DNA of 64,000 nucleotides from assembly GCA_902622575.1 (NCBI GenBank), contig CACNQJ010000004.1, forward strand, positions 1 to 64,000, read 5' to 3'. Both the position numbers and the translations under genes were made by a program. The stretch comes from an uncultured Bacteroidota bacterium (lineage in GTDB: Bacteria; Bacteroidota; Bacteroidia; Flavobacteriales; Flavobacteriaceae). Positions 34,568 to 45,061 of the stretch are shown here, piece by piece. Position 1 is the stretch's first letter; every line of letters begins with the position of its first letter. Under the pieces are notes generated by a model. That model saw only the letters and a program-made list of their open reading frames with translations, had not been told where the DNA came from and searched no databases.

Positions 34568-36293
34568 TCTTGAGAGACAAGAAAATGAAAAAAATAAAAC
34601 AGGTGTTTTTACTGGAGCTTACGCAATAAACCCTATTTCCAAAGAAAAAATCCCTATATGGATATCTGATTATGTTCTTTTTTCATATGGTACAGGTGCT
34701 ATAATGGCAGTTCCAGCCCATGATGAAAGAGATAATGAGTTTGCTAAAAAATTTAATCTTAAAATTATCAAAGTAATTAATGGAGGGAAAAAAGATGAGT
34801 GTTTCACTGGTAACGGTTCAATAGTTAATTGTGGAGAATATGATGGTGTAGATAATATAAAATTTAAATCCATTGTTATTGATTTGCTTGAAAAAGAAAA
34901 AAAAGGCACAAGAACAACCAATTATAAGTTAAGGGATTGGATTTTTACCCGTCAAAGATATTGGGGGGAACCAATTCCAATAATTTATGATGGAAATAAA
35001 AAGAGAGCTTTAGAAAATAGTGACCTTCCTTTAGAATTACCAGAAGTTGAAAGTTATTTACCAACAAACGATGGGTTGTCGCCTTTAGCCAGGAATAAAG
35101 ACTGGGTCAATATTACAGTTAATGGCAAAAATTATTTGAGAGAAACGAATACAATGCCACAATGGGCTGGATCATGTTGGTACTTTTTGAGATTTATCGA
35201 TCCTAACAATGCGAATGAGTTTGCGAATAAAGATCTAATAAAATATTGGATGCCAGTTGACCTGTATATTGGTGGTGCAGAGCATGCTGTACTACATCTT
35301 TTGTATGCAAGATTTTGGCATAAAGTTCTTTATGATTTAGGTTATGTTAGCACTTCTGAACCTTTTAAAAAACTTGTTAATCAGGGGATGATTTTAGGAA
35401 ATAGTGCTTTTGCTCACAGAATAAAGAATACAAATGATTTTATTTCGTTTGACAAGATTAAGGACGAAAGGACACAAAAAATTCACATTGATATTTCTTT
35501 CGTAGATGAAAAAAATAGATTAAATATTGATTTGTTGAAGCAAAATAATCCAGAATTTAAAGATGTAAATTTTATAAAAGATGATTCATTCTATGTGTCA
35601 AGAGATGTTGAAAAAATGTCTAAGTCTAGGTATAATGTTATAAGCCCAGATGATATTTGTAAAAGATATGGTGCCGATACTCTAAGGATGTATGAGATGT
35701 TTCTTGGTCCTATAGATCAGTCGAAACCATGGAATACTGCTGGAATATCCGGCGTATTTTCATTTTTGAATAAGTTTTGGAATTTATTTCATCCAAAAGG
35801 GAAGTTTTATGTTAGCGATGAACAACCAAGCGAAAAAGTTTTAAAAATTTATCACAAAACTGTTAAAAGAGTGGTAAATGATATTGAAAAATTTTCATTC
35901 AATACATCAGTTAGTGCCTTTATGATTTGTATTAATGAGCTCTCGTCAAATAATTGTGATTCAAGATATATCTTATCTAATTTATGTATTTTGCTCTCTC
36001 CATTTGCCCCTCATGTATGCGAAGAAATATGGTCATTATTGGGTAATAGTAAATCAATATCCTACGAAAAATATCCAGAATTTGATGAAAAGTTTTTGGA
36101 GGAGTCTTTTATTGAGTATCCTGTTTCTTTTAACGGAAAGCTTCGTTTTAAAATTATCTTACCCAATGATGTTGAAAAAAGTGAAGTTGATAAGTTAATT
36201 AATGATCATGAGTTAACAAATAAATATTTAGATACGAAATCAATAAAAAAAATAATTTTTGTACCAAAAAAAATTATAAATATTGTTTGTTAA
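34563..36293 (+). CDS. leuS: Leucyl-tRNA synthetase, C-terminal part (frameshifted)
   Basis: From 34563 the frame continues the LeuRS sequence without loss: [20 protein letters not shown], then the editing-site motif [65 protein letters not shown], and the KMSKS loop (residues 671-675 of the repaired protein). The anticodon-binding and C-terminal domains follow. The first ATG in this frame is 34704, inside the editing domain, so independent initiation would give a useless fragment. It ends in a 4-base overlap with convergent lpxB. Confidence 0.95.
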   Translation, partial: SDLERQENEKNKTGVFTGAYAINPISKEKIPIWISDYVLFSYGTGAIMAVPAHDERDNEFAKKFNLKIIKVINGGKKDECFTGNGSIVNCGEYDGVDNIKFKSIVIDLLEKEKKGTRTTNYKLRDWIFTRQRYWGEPIPIIYDGNKKRALENSDLPLELPEVESYLPTNDGLSPLARNKDWVNITVNGKNYLRETNTMPQWAGSCWYFLRFIDPNNANEFANKDLIKYWMPVDLYIGGAEHAVLHLLYARFWHKVLYDLGYVSTSEPFKKLVNQGMILGNSAFAHRIKNTNDFISFDKIKDERTQKIHIDISFVDEKNRLNIDLLKQNNPEFKDVNFIKDDSFYVSRDVEKMSKSRYNVISPDDICKRYGADTLRMYEMFLGPIDQSKPWNTAGISGVFSFLNKFWNLFHPKGKFYVSDEQPSEKVLKIYHKTVKRVVNDIEKFSFNTSVSAFMICINELSSNNCDSRYILSNLCILLSPFAPHVCEEIWSLLGNSKSISYEKYPEFDEKFLEESFIEYPVSFNGKLRFKIILPNDVEKSEVDKLINDHELTNKYLDTKSIKKIIFVPKKIINIVC

Positions 36294-37381
36294 TTTTTGT
36301 TAATGTGATCAATAATTTTATTCTCGATATTTTTACCCTTTAAAAGTTTTCTGATTGTTTTGTAGTCTTTTTTCATTTTCGTTTCCTTATAGGAAAGAAT
36401 TTGAGTTAGTTCAGTTTTAATATTTTTTGAATTAACATCTGATTGGACTAATTCTGTTACTGTTTCTTTATTTAAAATTAGGTTCACAAGGGATATAAAA
36501 TTTACTCTAACAAACAACCTAGCAATAAATATATTGAATGAATTGGTAGCGTAACAAACGAGTTGCGGTGTTCCAATAAGAGCGGTTTCTAAAGTCGCAG
36601 TTCCACTTGTAACTATGGCTGCCTGTGAATTATTTAATAGCTGATAGGTTTGATTAAAAACAACTTTTACATTTAAGTTTTTCTTTTTTATAGCCTTGAA
36701 GTAAGTTTCTTTTTTAATGTGGCTTAGACCAGCTATTACAAATTCATAATCATCAAAATCATTAACAACATCTAATATCTTATCTAATATCAAATTGATT
36801 TCCTGTTTTCTGCTTCCTGGAAGAATGGCAATTGTTGGGGGGAGATTATTTTTTCTATTTAATGATTTAAGTGATTCATCAATAATATTTACTAAGGGAT
36901 GCCCAAAGTATTGAACATTGTATTTGTGCTTCTTTTCATATAATTCCTTTTCAAATGGTAGTATAACATACATCTGATCAATATATCTCTTAATTGAATT
37001 TACACGATTTTCTTTCCATGCCCAAATTTGAGGACTAATGTAAAAATATGTGCTAAAACCTTTCTTTTTGGCCCATTTAGCAATTCTAAGGTTGAAGCCA
37101 GGATAGTCAATAAAAATCAATTTGTCTGGTTTGAAATCTAAAAGATCTTTTTTACAAAAACGTATATTTTTTAAAATTTTAAGAATATTTTTTAATACTT
37201 CAAAAAAACCCATAAATGCTAAATCTTTGTAATGCATAGCTAATTCACCTCCTGAATCTTTCATCAGATCCCCTCCCCAACATCTTATTTTTGCCTTTGG
37301 ATTTTGCCTTAAAATTTCTTTTATGAGTCTTGATCCATATATATCACCTGAGGGCTCCCCAGCAATAATATAATACTTCAT
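36290..37381 (-). CDS. lpxB: Lipid-A-disaccharide synthase
   Basis: LpxB joins UDP-diacylglucosamine and lipid X in lipid A synthesis at the inner membrane. The start is ATG 37381 (MKYYIIAGEPSGDIYGSRL); the longer frame from 37411 lies inside surE. The 363-residue GT19 enzyme shows CWGGDLMKDSGG, LAFMGFFEVLKNI, FIDYPGFNLRIAKWAKKKG, YFYISPQIWAWKENRV, LPFEKELY, YFGHPLVN, ILPGSRKQEI and TSGTATLETALIGTPQLVCYA (in part). It is 1 base behind surE. Confidence 0.96.
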   Translation of the reverse strand: MKYYIIAGEPSGDIYGSRLIKEILRQNPKAKIRCWGGDLMKDSGGELAMHYKDLAFMGFFEVLKNILKILKNIRFCKKDLLDFKPDKLIFIDYPGFNLRIAKWAKKKGFSTYFYISPQIWAWKENRVNSIKRYIDQMYVILPFEKELYEKKHKYNVQYFGHPLVNIIDESLKSLNRKNNLPPTIAILPGSRKQEINLILDKILDVVNDFDDYEFVIAGLSHIKKETYFKAIKKKNLNVKVVFNQTYQLLNNSQAAIVTSGTATLETALIGTPQLVCYATNSFNIFIARLFVRVNFISLVNLILNKETVTELVQSDVNSKNIKTELTQILSYKETKMKKDYKTIRKLLKGKNIENKIIDHINKN

Positions 37382-37382
37382 A

Positions 37383-38153
37383 TTAAAGGTTCCAGGATTT
37401 AATTTTGTCAATCTCCTTGTAGTTAGTTAAATCAAACTTAACAGGTACAACAGAAACATATCCATTTTTGAGGGCCCATTCATCACTTTCAGTTGACTTA
37501 TCTTCATTTATAAATTCACCAGTAAGCCAATAATACTCTCTGCCCTGAGGATTGGTTCTTTTATCAAATTTTTCAATCCAATATGCATTAGCTTGATTAC
37601 AAACTTTTATTCCTTTAATTTCCTCATGACTTAGATTTGGAAAATTTACATTAAGTGCCGTTCCTTTAGGAATTCCTTCAGACAATGCTTTGGTTGTTAT
37701 TTTCTTAACTATTCTTTTTGTGTTTTCGAAATTTGCTTTCCATCTGTAGTCAAGTAGCGAGAATCCGATAGCAGGGACTCCCTCAATACTCGCTTCAATA
37801 GCTGCACTCATGGTTCCAGAGTAGATTACATTTATGGATGCATTTGAACCATGATTAATTCCTGAAACACATAGATCAGGTTTTTTATCAAGAATTTCAT
37901 TTATACCTAATTTAACACAGTCTGCTGGAGTTCCAGAACATGAGTACTCAGTTTGTGGACCTTGATCAATTTTAATTTTATGGCACTGTAGCGTGGAGTT
38001 TATTGTAATAGCGTGACCCATTGCTGATTGTGGGCTGTCAGGTGCAACTACAACCACATCACCTAGTTCATTCATAACAGAGATTAAGGCTCTTATGCCT
38101 GGTGCTGTAATACCATCATCATTTGTAACTAGAATTAAGGGTTTGTCATCCAT
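37383..38153 (-). CDS. surE: 5'/3'-nucleotidase SurE
   Basis: SurE is a metal-dependent phosphatase acting on nucleoside monophosphates. The 256-residue protein has the metal-binding NDDG (11-14), DSPQSAMGHAIT, YSCSGTPADCVKLGIN and CVSGINHGSNASINVIYSGTM (in part). A possible -7 element TACTTTTG lies on the minus strand at 38173-38180. surE-lpxB form one operon, divergent from the tail-specific protease. Confidence 0.96.
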   Translation of the reverse strand: MDDKPLILVTNDDGITAPGIRALISVMNELGDVVVVAPDSPQSAMGHAITINSTLQCHKIKIDQGPQTEYSCSGTPADCVKLGINEILDKKPDLCVSGINHGSNASINVIYSGTMSAAIEASIEGVPAIGFSLLDYRWKANFENTKRIVKKITTKALSEGIPKGTALNVNFPNLSHEEIKGIKVCNQANAYWIEKFDKRTNPQGREYYWLTGEFINEDKSTESDEWALKNGYVSVVPVKFDLTNYKEIDKIKSWNL

Positions 38154-38232
38154 ACTTGGTACAGTTATTGGACAAAAGTAATTAATTCAATATACTTTTA
38201 TATAAAACAATAATTCTAAATTTAATTTTATT

Positions 38233-38240
38233 TATTTTTG
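38233..38240 (+). promoter_or_regulatory. -7 element upstream of the tail-specific protease
   Basis: TATTTTTG matches TAnnTTTG, 11 bases before the start codon. No clear -33 TTG is seen, so support is moderate. Confidence 0.4.
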
Positions 38241-38250
38241 TAGGTTCTTG

Positions 38251-40353
38251 ATGAAATTCAATTTTTTACATATAGTAGTAGTAATTGCAATAATCCTTTT
38301 CGGTTTTTCATTTTCTAGCAAAAAGTTTGCTGATCCTAATAAAGAAAAGTTATTAATTGAAGTGGTTAAATATGTTGTTGAAAAAGGTCATTACAGCTCC
38401 ATCGATATAAATGATGAAATATCTGAAAAAATATACAATACATACATTGACCAGCTTGATGCACAAAAAAGATTTTTTTTGCAATCTGATATTAGGCAAT
38501 TTGAAAAATATAAATATAAGCTAGATGACCAACTAAAAGATCAGGATTTAACCTTTTTCAATTTAGTTTATGAAACATCTAGAACAAGAATTAACGAAGT
38601 TAAAAGCTACTACCTAGAAATAATGAAAAATGACTTTGACTTTTCATCTAATGAAGACATAAATTTAGATTATGAAAATAAATCTTTTGCTAGAAATAAG
38701 AACGAAATTAAGAATAGATGGAGGAAACAACTTAAATACTCAACATTAGATATAATTAGTCTTAAACTAGGTGATTCTGTTAAATTTATTGATAAAAAAA
38801 CCAGGGACGAATCTATGGTTTTAATCAAAAAAAATACAGATGATTTTTTTGATTATGTAAATGAAATGGATAGAGATGATTGGTTTGCAAATTATATCAA
38901 TGCATTTTTAAATCAACTTGACCCTCACACCGTATATTTTAATCCAGAGGATAAAGACAGATTTGATACAAATATCTCTGGAAAATTTAACGGTATAGGT
39001 GCAAGGTTGCAAAAGACTGAAGGTACTGTAAAAATCGTTGACATCATAGTAGGGGGGCCTATTTGGAAGGATAAATTGTTAGATATAGGTGACCTAATCT
39101 TAAAAGTTGCTCAGGAAAATCAACAGCCTGTTGATATAATAGGGATGAAACTTGATGATGCAATAAAGTTAATTAAAGGCCCGGCTGATTCATATGTAAC
39201 TCTTACTGTTAAGAAAATCTCTGGAGAAATAAAAGATGTGGTAATTAAGAGAGGAATTGTAGAGCTAGAGGAATTATATGCCAAATCTACATTAATAAAC
39301 AAGGGTGATAAAAATTATGGATATATAAGTCTGCCTAAATTTTACATAGACTTTAATGACAGAAAAAGTAGAAACTCAGCAAATGATGTGAAAAATGAAA
39401 TAATCAAACTAAAAAATAATGGTATTGTTGGCCTAATACTTGATTTAAGAAATAATGGTGGGGGAGCATTGCAAACTGTAGTGGACATGACTGGTTTATT
39501 TATTGAAAGAGGACCGATAGTTCAGGTTAAATCAACAGGAAATAGAAAGCAAATTTTGTATGATAAGGATCCGCAAGTAGTTTGGGATGGTCCATTGGTT
39601 GTTTTAATGAATAAAATGTCTGCATCTGCATCAGAGATTTTAGCTGGAGCATTACAGGATTACAATAGGGCAGTAATAATTGGTAATGAGAAATCTTTTG
39701 GAAAAGGCACGGTTCAAAATGTAGTAGATCTAAACAGGTTTATTTCAAATTCATCTTATGATTTGGGTGCATTAAAAATTACTACAGACAAGTTTTACCG
39801 AATTAATGGTGAATCTGTGCAGTTAGAGGGTGTCAAAAGTGATATAGTTATTCCTGACTCTTATAAATATATTTTTAATGGCGAGAAAGATGAAAAAAAT
39901 CCTTTAGAATGGGATAAAATCGGACCCGCAAGTTTTGAGAAATGGACAGAAAGAGATTATCTAAATAAAATCTTCGTCGAAACCCAAAGTAGAATAGATT
40001 CTGATGATTATTACTCTTTAATCAATGATAGAGCCCGCTGGTTAAAGGACCAGCAATCAAATAAAACAATTTCCCTGAATTTTAATTCATATAACAGTTT
40101 TCTTAATGTTCAACGAGAAAAAAATAAAAGATTTGAAACCTTAAGTAAATATGAAAATACTTTAAACTTTAAACTTCTCAAGACCGAAAAGGAGTATATT
40201 ATGTCTAATAAGGAATTAATGAGTAGTAGAAATAGATGGCATAGGAACTTGACAAAAGATTTGTATATTGAAGAGGGTGTTAAAGCTCTTGATATGCTTT
40301 CCTCGCTAGATAAAAATATAATCTTGGTTAACAATGATAAACAGATAAAGTGA
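38251..40353 (+). CDS. prc: Carboxy-terminal processing protease (Tsp/Prc, S41A)
   Basis: This is a periplasmic serine-lysine protease that degrades or trims proteins from the C-terminus. The ATG at 38251 is preferred over the adjacent TTG. The 700-residue protein has a signal anchor (about 5-24), the N-terminal helical domain with DPHTVYFNPED, a PDZ domain (about 235-330, IVDIIVGGPIWK) and the S41 core. The Ser in SASAS (457-461, by alignment probably 459) and Lys 485 in FGKGTVQ are the catalytic pair. A C-terminal DUF3340-type helical region follows. Its TGA overlaps the permease GTG. Confidence 0.95.
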   Translation: MKFNFLHIVVVIAIILFGFSFSSKKFADPNKEKLLIEVVKYVVEKGHYSSIDINDEISEKIYNTYIDQLDAQKRFFLQSDIRQFEKYKYKLDDQLKDQDLTFFNLVYETSRTRINEVKSYYLEIMKNDFDFSSNEDINLDYENKSFARNKNEIKNRWRKQLKYSTLDIISLKLGDSVKFIDKKTRDESMVLIKKNTDDFFDYVNEMDRDDWFANYINAFLNQLDPHTVYFNPEDKDRFDTNISGKFNGIGARLQKTEGTVKIVDIIVGGPIWKDKLLDIGDLILKVAQENQQPVDIIGMKLDDAIKLIKGPADSYVTLTVKKISGEIKDVVIKRGIVELEELYAKSTLINKGDKNYGYISLPKFYIDFNDRKSRNSANDVKNEIIKLKNNGIVGLILDLRNNGGGALQTVVDMTGLFIERGPIVQVKSTGNRKQILYDKDPQVVWDGPLVVLMNKMSASASEILAGALQDYNRAVIIGNEKSFGKGTVQNVVDLNRFISNSSYDLGALKITTDKFYRINGESVQLEGVKSDIVIPDSYKYIFNGEKDEKNPLEWDKIGPASFEKWTERDYLNKIFVETQSRIDSDDYYSLINDRARWLKDQQSNKTISLNFNSYNSFLNVQREKNKRFETLSKYENTLNFKLLKTEKEYIMSNKELMSSRNRWHRNLTKDLYIEEGVKALDMLSSLDKNIILVNNDKQIK

Positions 40354-41456
40354 TTCGCTCAAAAAAAGTGAAACTGGTTTCTATCAATAAATTACCATAT
40401 TATTTTTCAATACTTTTTATTTCCTTTTGTTTTTTAATATCAATCTTTTGTTATTTTATAATTCCAGACAAAACTGCTAATGCTAATACCATGAATCTTA
40501 GTATTCAATCAATGAAGCCTGGTTTTAGTGTAAGAATGTTGACTGTTCCAAATTTCGAAACAAAAACATTAAAATCATTTTTTTTTGGATTAAATAAACC
40601 AGTCGAACAATACCCAATAAATGATTATTGGTTTTCAAATGACTCTATCAACATCAAGCTCTTTAATAAATTTAACGAGCCCAATGAAATAAAGTCTTTT
40701 CCATTATCAGTATTTGATATATCAGTTGATAGTAATGTACTAAATAATGTACAAAATATTAGAGATAAAATATCTAACAAATATATAGCCCAACATAAAT
40801 TTAATTTTGGTACAGATTTGTATGGAAGAGATCTGTTCAGTCGCGTTTTATTAGGTACTAGAGTTTCTTTATCTATAGGAATAATGGCCGTCATCATTTC
40901 CACTCTTCTGGGCTTATTCTTTGGTTCACTTGGTGGATATTATGGTGGTATAGTCGATAAAATTGTTGTCTATATAATTAATGTTTTCTGGTCTATTCCA
41001 ACACTTCTTTTAGTTATTGCAATTTCCCTTTCCCTTGGGAAAGGATTTTGGCAGGTTTATATTGCAATTGGTTTCTCTGTTTGGGTTGAAGTAGCCAGAT
41101 TAGTACGTGGAAAAGTAATTTCAGAAAAAAATAAGGATTATATATCCGCCTCTAGAATATTAGGATTCAATAATTTACATATTATATTTTATCATATTTT
41201 GCCAAATATTTTAGGACCTCTTTTCATAATTGCAGCTGCTAATTTTGCCTCAAGTATTTTATTAGAAAGTGGCCTCAGTTTCTTAGGTATCGGTACTCAA
41301 CCACCCTTACCAAGTTGGGGATATATGATTAAAGAAAATTATCAATATATAATTTTAGGAAATGCTTATTTGGCACTTATTCCAGCGATTTTTTTAGTTT
41401 TTCTTGTTTCAAGCTTTATGTTTTTATCCAACTATTATTCTGATAAAAAAATTTAA
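40350..41456 (+). CDS. ABC transporter permease, OppC/DppC type, without partner genes
   Basis: The GTG start (GTGA overlap with prc) opens a 368-residue inner-membrane protein. Helix 1 lies at about 16-38, followed by a long extracytoplasmic segment (about 39-145) and then about five helices. The GTDLYGRDLFSRVLLGTRVSLSIG motif (in part), the EAA coupling loop (ISASRILGFNNLHIIFYHILPN, in part) and SGLSFLGIGTQPPLPSWGYMI (in part) are those of oligopeptide/dipeptide permease C. No ATPase, second permease or binding protein lies nearby, so its partners are elsewhere. Confidence 0.9.
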   Translation: MIRSKKVKLVSINKLPYYFSILFISFCFLISIFCYFIIPDKTANANTMNLSIQSMKPGFSVRMLTVPNFETKTLKSFFFGLNKPVEQYPINDYWFSNDSINIKLFNKFNEPNEIKSFPLSVFDISVDSNVLNNVQNIRDKISNKYIAQHKFNFGTDLYGRDLFSRVLLGTRVSLSIGIMAVIISTLLGLFFGSLGGYYGGIVDKIVVYIINVFWSIPTLLLVIAISLSLGKGFWQVYIAIGFSVWVEVARLVRGKVISEKNKDYISASRILGFNNLHIIFYHILPNILGPLFIIAAANFASSILLESGLSFLGIGTQPPLPSWGYMIKENYQYIILGNAYLALIPAIFLVFLVSSFMFLSNYYSDKKI

Positions 41457-42701
41457 TTACCATTTTTCTTTTTTGTTGGAGTCAATTTTTATGTATCCTG
41501 CAAATAAAATTGTGAAAGCTAACATGCTAGATCCACCATAGCTAATGAATGGTAAAGGAATTCCTACGCTAGGGAATATTCCTATAACCATAGAAATATT
41601 GATTCCGAAATGAAATAGAATTAATGTTATAACGCAGTATGAATATATTTTATGAAAAAGATTTCTTTGTATTGATGTCCTTTCAATTATTCTTAACAAT
41701 AGTATACAAAAAATAATGATAGTTGTTAGTGATCCAACGAAACCCCACTCTTCACCAATTGTTGCAAAAATATAATCACTGTGTTGTTCAGGTATAAAAT
41801 CGCCTTTCGTTTGAGATCCTTGTAAAAACCCTTCCCCAAAAATACCCCCCGACTTAAATGCTAACTGTGATTGATTTGTATTATAACCAATACCCTTTAA
41901 ATCTTCATCTAAACCAAGAACAACATTAAATCTATCTCTGTGTCTTTGCTCAAAAATATTATTAAATATAAAATCAACACATAAAATAAAAACAATAGAA
42001 CTTATTGCGTAATATATTAGTCTCGTTTTTTTTAAACTATTATACAGTCTGTATATAAACAATAAAACAAATAGTAAACCAGTTAGTAATAACATATTCG
42101 TTTTTCCAAAAAATATTGTGAGCAAAAAAATGATAATAATGGCTGTAAAAATATTCATATAAATTGATGGTAAACCAACAATGTGCAGTACCAGATAAAA
42201 ACCTAAAAAAACTAATGCAGTTCCTGGATCAGGTTGGATAACAATCAAAATAAGAGGAATCGATATTATTAAAAAACTATAAAACTGAATACTTAATTTC
42301 TTTATATCAGAGTGAATATTACTTAAAAATTTTGCTAAAGCTAAAGCTGTAACAGGCTTCATAAATTCAGATGGCTGAAAACTAAAACCAGCAATTGAAA
42401 ACCATGATCTTGATCCGTTTACTTCATTTCCAAAAAATAAAACTCCAATTAATAAAAAAATCATTAATAAGTATACAATGCTTCCATATTGAAAATATAT
42501 TTTAATGTCAGGGATCATACACAAAAAGAATGTTACTAAACAAATAAAAAAGTAAAAGACTTGTTTGCCAAAAAAATTATTTAATGAAAAAAAACTCATT
42601 CCTTCAACATATGTTGCTGAATAAATATTTACTAAGCCAATACACATTAATGATAGAACTAGTAAGCATGAAAAAATATCGAAGTTCTTAATGCTATTCA
42701 T
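41457..42701 (-). CDS. rodA: Rod shape-determining protein RodA (SEDS glycosyltransferase)
   Basis: RodA polymerises lipid II glycan strands in the elongasome with PBP2. The 414-residue SEDS protein has about ten helices and the typical segments FGNEVNGSRSWFSIAGFSFQPSEFMK (in part), IVIQPDPGTALVF, GIGYNTNQSQLAFKSGGIFGEGFLQGSQT (in part), FIPEQHSDYIFATIGEEWGF and IPLPFISYGGSS. It overlaps mrdA by 8 bases and ends flush against the convergent permease gene. Confidence 0.96.
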   Translation of the reverse strand: MNSIKNFDIFSCLLVLSLMCIGLVNIYSATYVEGMSFFSLNNFFGKQVFYFFICLVTFFLCMIPDIKIYFQYGSIVYLLMIFLLIGVLFFGNEVNGSRSWFSIAGFSFQPSEFMKPVTALALAKFLSNIHSDIKKLSIQFYSFLIISIPLILIVIQPDPGTALVFLGFYLVLHIVGLPSIYMNIFTAIIIIFLLTIFFGKTNMLLLTGLLFVLLFIYRLYNSLKKTRLIYYAISSIVFILCVDFIFNNIFEQRHRDRFNVVLGLDEDLKGIGYNTNQSQLAFKSGGIFGEGFLQGSQTKGDFIPEQHSDYIFATIGEEWGFVGSLTTIIIFCILLLRIIERTSIQRNLFHKIYSYCVITLILFHFGINISMVIGIFPSVGIPLPFISYGGSSMLAFTILFAGYIKIDSNKKEKW

Positions 42702-44553
42702 TTATTTTAAAATTATTTTCTGTGTATGGTTTTAAGTATTCAGAAATTAAGTTTCCCTCAATTATGTATTTTTCCAACCACTTTCTATCTACCTCCTTAT
42801 TAAGAAATTTTTCAATCATTAAACTTGAAATAGGTGCTGCCCAACGAGAACCCCAATATCCATTTTCAATGAAAACGCAGATTGCAATTTTTGGATTATC
42901 TGCTGGTGCAAAACCAATAAAGATTGAATGATCTGTGAGCTGTTTCTTTAAACCATTTATTTTAATAAAGTTTTCTGCAGTTCCGGTTTTACCGGCAATT
43001 TTAATATTATTTATTTTAGAATTTGTAGCTGTACCTCTTTCAACTACGTTAACCATACCATTTATTACTGGTTCAAAATATTTGGATTCAATGAGCGTTA
43101 GGTTTTTTTGTAGATAACTATTATTTATTGAATCGTTTTCAATTTCCTTTACAAAATGGGGGGTAACATACCATCCTCTATTTGCAATAGTTGCAGCAAA
43201 GTTAGCAAGTTGTATAGGAGTTGTTAATATTTCTCCTTGACCAATTGAATTAGATATCGTTGTTACTGCTCTCCACGAATTATTATACCATCTGTTATAA
43301 TAATTCGAGTTAGGAACAAAACCAGGCTTTCCTGTTGGATGATCATAACCTAGATAATTCCCAAATCCAAATGATCTAACATAATTGGTCCATCTATCCA
43401 AACCAATTGATGGTGTTTGATAATTTTCAATTATTTTTTTATACGTTTTTGCAAAATAGGTATTACATGAAGTATAAATAGCATTATCCAAATCACTGAA
43501 TGTAGTCTCATTAGTATGACATTTCATGAAAGAGTTTTTTGCGTAAAAATGACCACCATTACATTTAAAAACTGTTTTTTCCTCTATAATATTTTCTTGT
43601 AGACCAATTAGTGCATTAATAATTTTAAATGTTGATCCAGGCGGATACTGACCCTGAAGTCCTCTTTCAAATAATGGTTTTCCAATAGAATCATTATTTA
43701 ATTTTCTGTACTGAAAAGATCTTTCCCTACCAACCAAAAGACTTGGATCATAGCCCGGTGAATTTACCAGTGCTAATATTTCACCAGATTTTGGTTCAAT
43801 TGCAATAATGCTTCCATATTTGTTTTTCATAAGGGAATCACCATATGATTGTAAATCAATATCTATAGTTAATTTTAATTTTTTTGGTGGTTCTGGTAAT
43901 GTATCATAAATACCATTATTGTATTTACCGATAATTCTATTGAACTTGTCCTTCTGAAAATAATTTACACCCTTTTTTCCTCTGAGCTCTAATTCATACG
44001 TTTTTTCAAGACCTTGTCTCCCAATCATTTCACCAGCTTTGTAATATGAATTGCTATTAATTTCATAATCATTCACCTCACTTATATAACCAAGAAGATT
44101 TGATCCAGTCGAATAATTATATTTTCTTTTGGAATTTTTTTGAATAAAAAATCCGCTAAGTCTCCACATTTTCTCTTGTAATTGAGCATATTCTTCCTTA
44201 GTTATACTAGCTAGAAATACTGAGGCTTTGATTTTAGAAAATTTAAGAGCTTTTTCCAACCTCAATTTAAAATCTTTAGTACTTATATTAAAATCATTTG
44301 AAATTTGTATGCTGTCTGAGATATTTACATCATTAGGAACAATTAAAATATCATAATAAGGCTCGTTAGAAACAATTAATTTATCATTTCGATCATAAAT
44401 ATAACCTCTTTCGGGAAAATTATAGATTTTCTGAACTGAAGCCTTTCCAACTATATCAGATTCTTCTTTATTTATTACTTGAAGAGAAAATAATTGAATA
44501 ATTAATACAGTTGAAACAACAATAATAAGTATCTGAAGAAATTTATCTCGCAT
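42694..44553 (-). CDS. mrdA: Penicillin-binding protein 2 (elongasome transpeptidase)
   Basis: This transpeptidase cross-links peptidoglycan together with RodA. The 619-residue protein has a membrane anchor (about 7-25), the dimerisation/pedestal domain starting GYIYDRNDKLIVSNEPYYDI, and the transpeptidase domain. Active-site motifs are PPGSTFKI with Ser 307, SCN in the TSCNTYF segment, and KTGTAEN with Lys 522. It overlaps mreD by 11 bases and rodA by 8 bases within the mreB-mreC-mreD-mrdA-rodA order. Confidence 0.97.
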   Translation of the reverse strand: MRDKFLQILIIVVSTVLIIQLFSLQVINKEESDIVGKASVQKIYNFPERGYIYDRNDKLIVSNEPYYDILIVPNDVNISDSIQISNDFNISTKDFKLRLEKALKFSKIKASVFLASITKEEYAQLQEKMWRLSGFFIQKNSKRKYNYSTGSNLLGYISEVNDYEINSNSYYKAGEMIGRQGLEKTYELELRGKKGVNYFQKDKFNRIIGKYNNGIYDTLPEPPKKLKLTIDIDLQSYGDSLMKNKYGSIIAIEPKSGEILALVNSPGYDPSLLVGRERSFQYRKLNNDSIGKPLFERGLQGQYPPGSTFKIINALIGLQENIIEEKTVFKCNGGHFYAKNSFMKCHTNETTFSDLDNAIYTSCNTYFAKTYKKIIENYQTPSIGLDRWTNYVRSFGFGNYLGYDHPTGKPGFVPNSNYYNRWYNNSWRAVTTISNSIGQGEILTTPIQLANFAATIANRGWYVTPHFVKEIENDSINNSYLQKNLTLIESKYFEPVINGMVNVVERGTATNSKINNIKIAGKTGTAENFIKINGLKKQLTDHSIFIGFAPADNPKIAICVFIENGYWGSRWAAPISSLMIEKFLNKEVDRKWLEKYIIEGNLISEYLKPYTENNFKINE

Positions 44554-45061
44554 TTTTGTTAAAAAAAATAAGTATAAAAATGTATGATAAAATTATAGAA
44601 ATTATCGTACTTAACAGAGCTTTTTTAACTATCCAAGCAAATTTTTCAAAAGAAAAGGCTTCAACACTATACAGTATTAATTGGTGACTAAAAAACATAA
44701 GAATTAGAAAAGTTAATTTTTGATATAGGCTAGTTTCTCTTATGTAATCTGCCGTTTTTCTTACTTTACTAGCATCAAAGTGGCCAAAAGAAAATTTCAA
44801 AAAGTAAATTCTTAACAATGATGAAATCAGTAAAGAAAATGTAATAATTCCATATGTGTTTGAGAACAAATCGAGTGCTATTCCTGCAAGAAACATATAA
44901 AAATACATGATTGATTTATTATAGTTTAAGGGGAATATGATTAAGAAAATCAAATAAATATTTGGACTTACTCCAAAAATTAAAATGTTGTTAAATATCA
45001 AAATCTGACTTGAAATAATAAACATAAACCTTAAGAAAACCAATAAATTAATATTACTCAT
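44543..45061 (-). CDS. mreD: Rod shape-determining protein MreD
   Basis: The 172-residue hydrophobic protein has about five helices and no catalytic motif. It is identified by its place between mreC and mrdA and by LFLIIFPLNYNKS and GIALDLFSNTYGIITFSLL, which resemble MreD. It bridges MreC and the transpeptidase complex. It overlaps mreC by 8 bases and mrdA by 11 bases. Confidence 0.9.
   Translation of the reverse strand: MSNINLLVFLRFMFIISSQILIFNNILIFGVSPNIYLIFLIIFPLNYNKSIMYFYMFLAGIALDLFSNTYGIITFSLLISSLLRIYFLKFSFGHFDASKVRKTADYIRETSLYQKLTFLILMFFSHQLILYSVEAFSFEKFAWIVKKALLSTIISIILSYIFILIFFNKNAR

Noticed and set aside
34704-36293. Separate gene starting at ATG 34704
   Set aside because: It begins in the middle of the LeuRS editing domain, and the same frame continues upstream to the A9 run; it is the second half of leuS.
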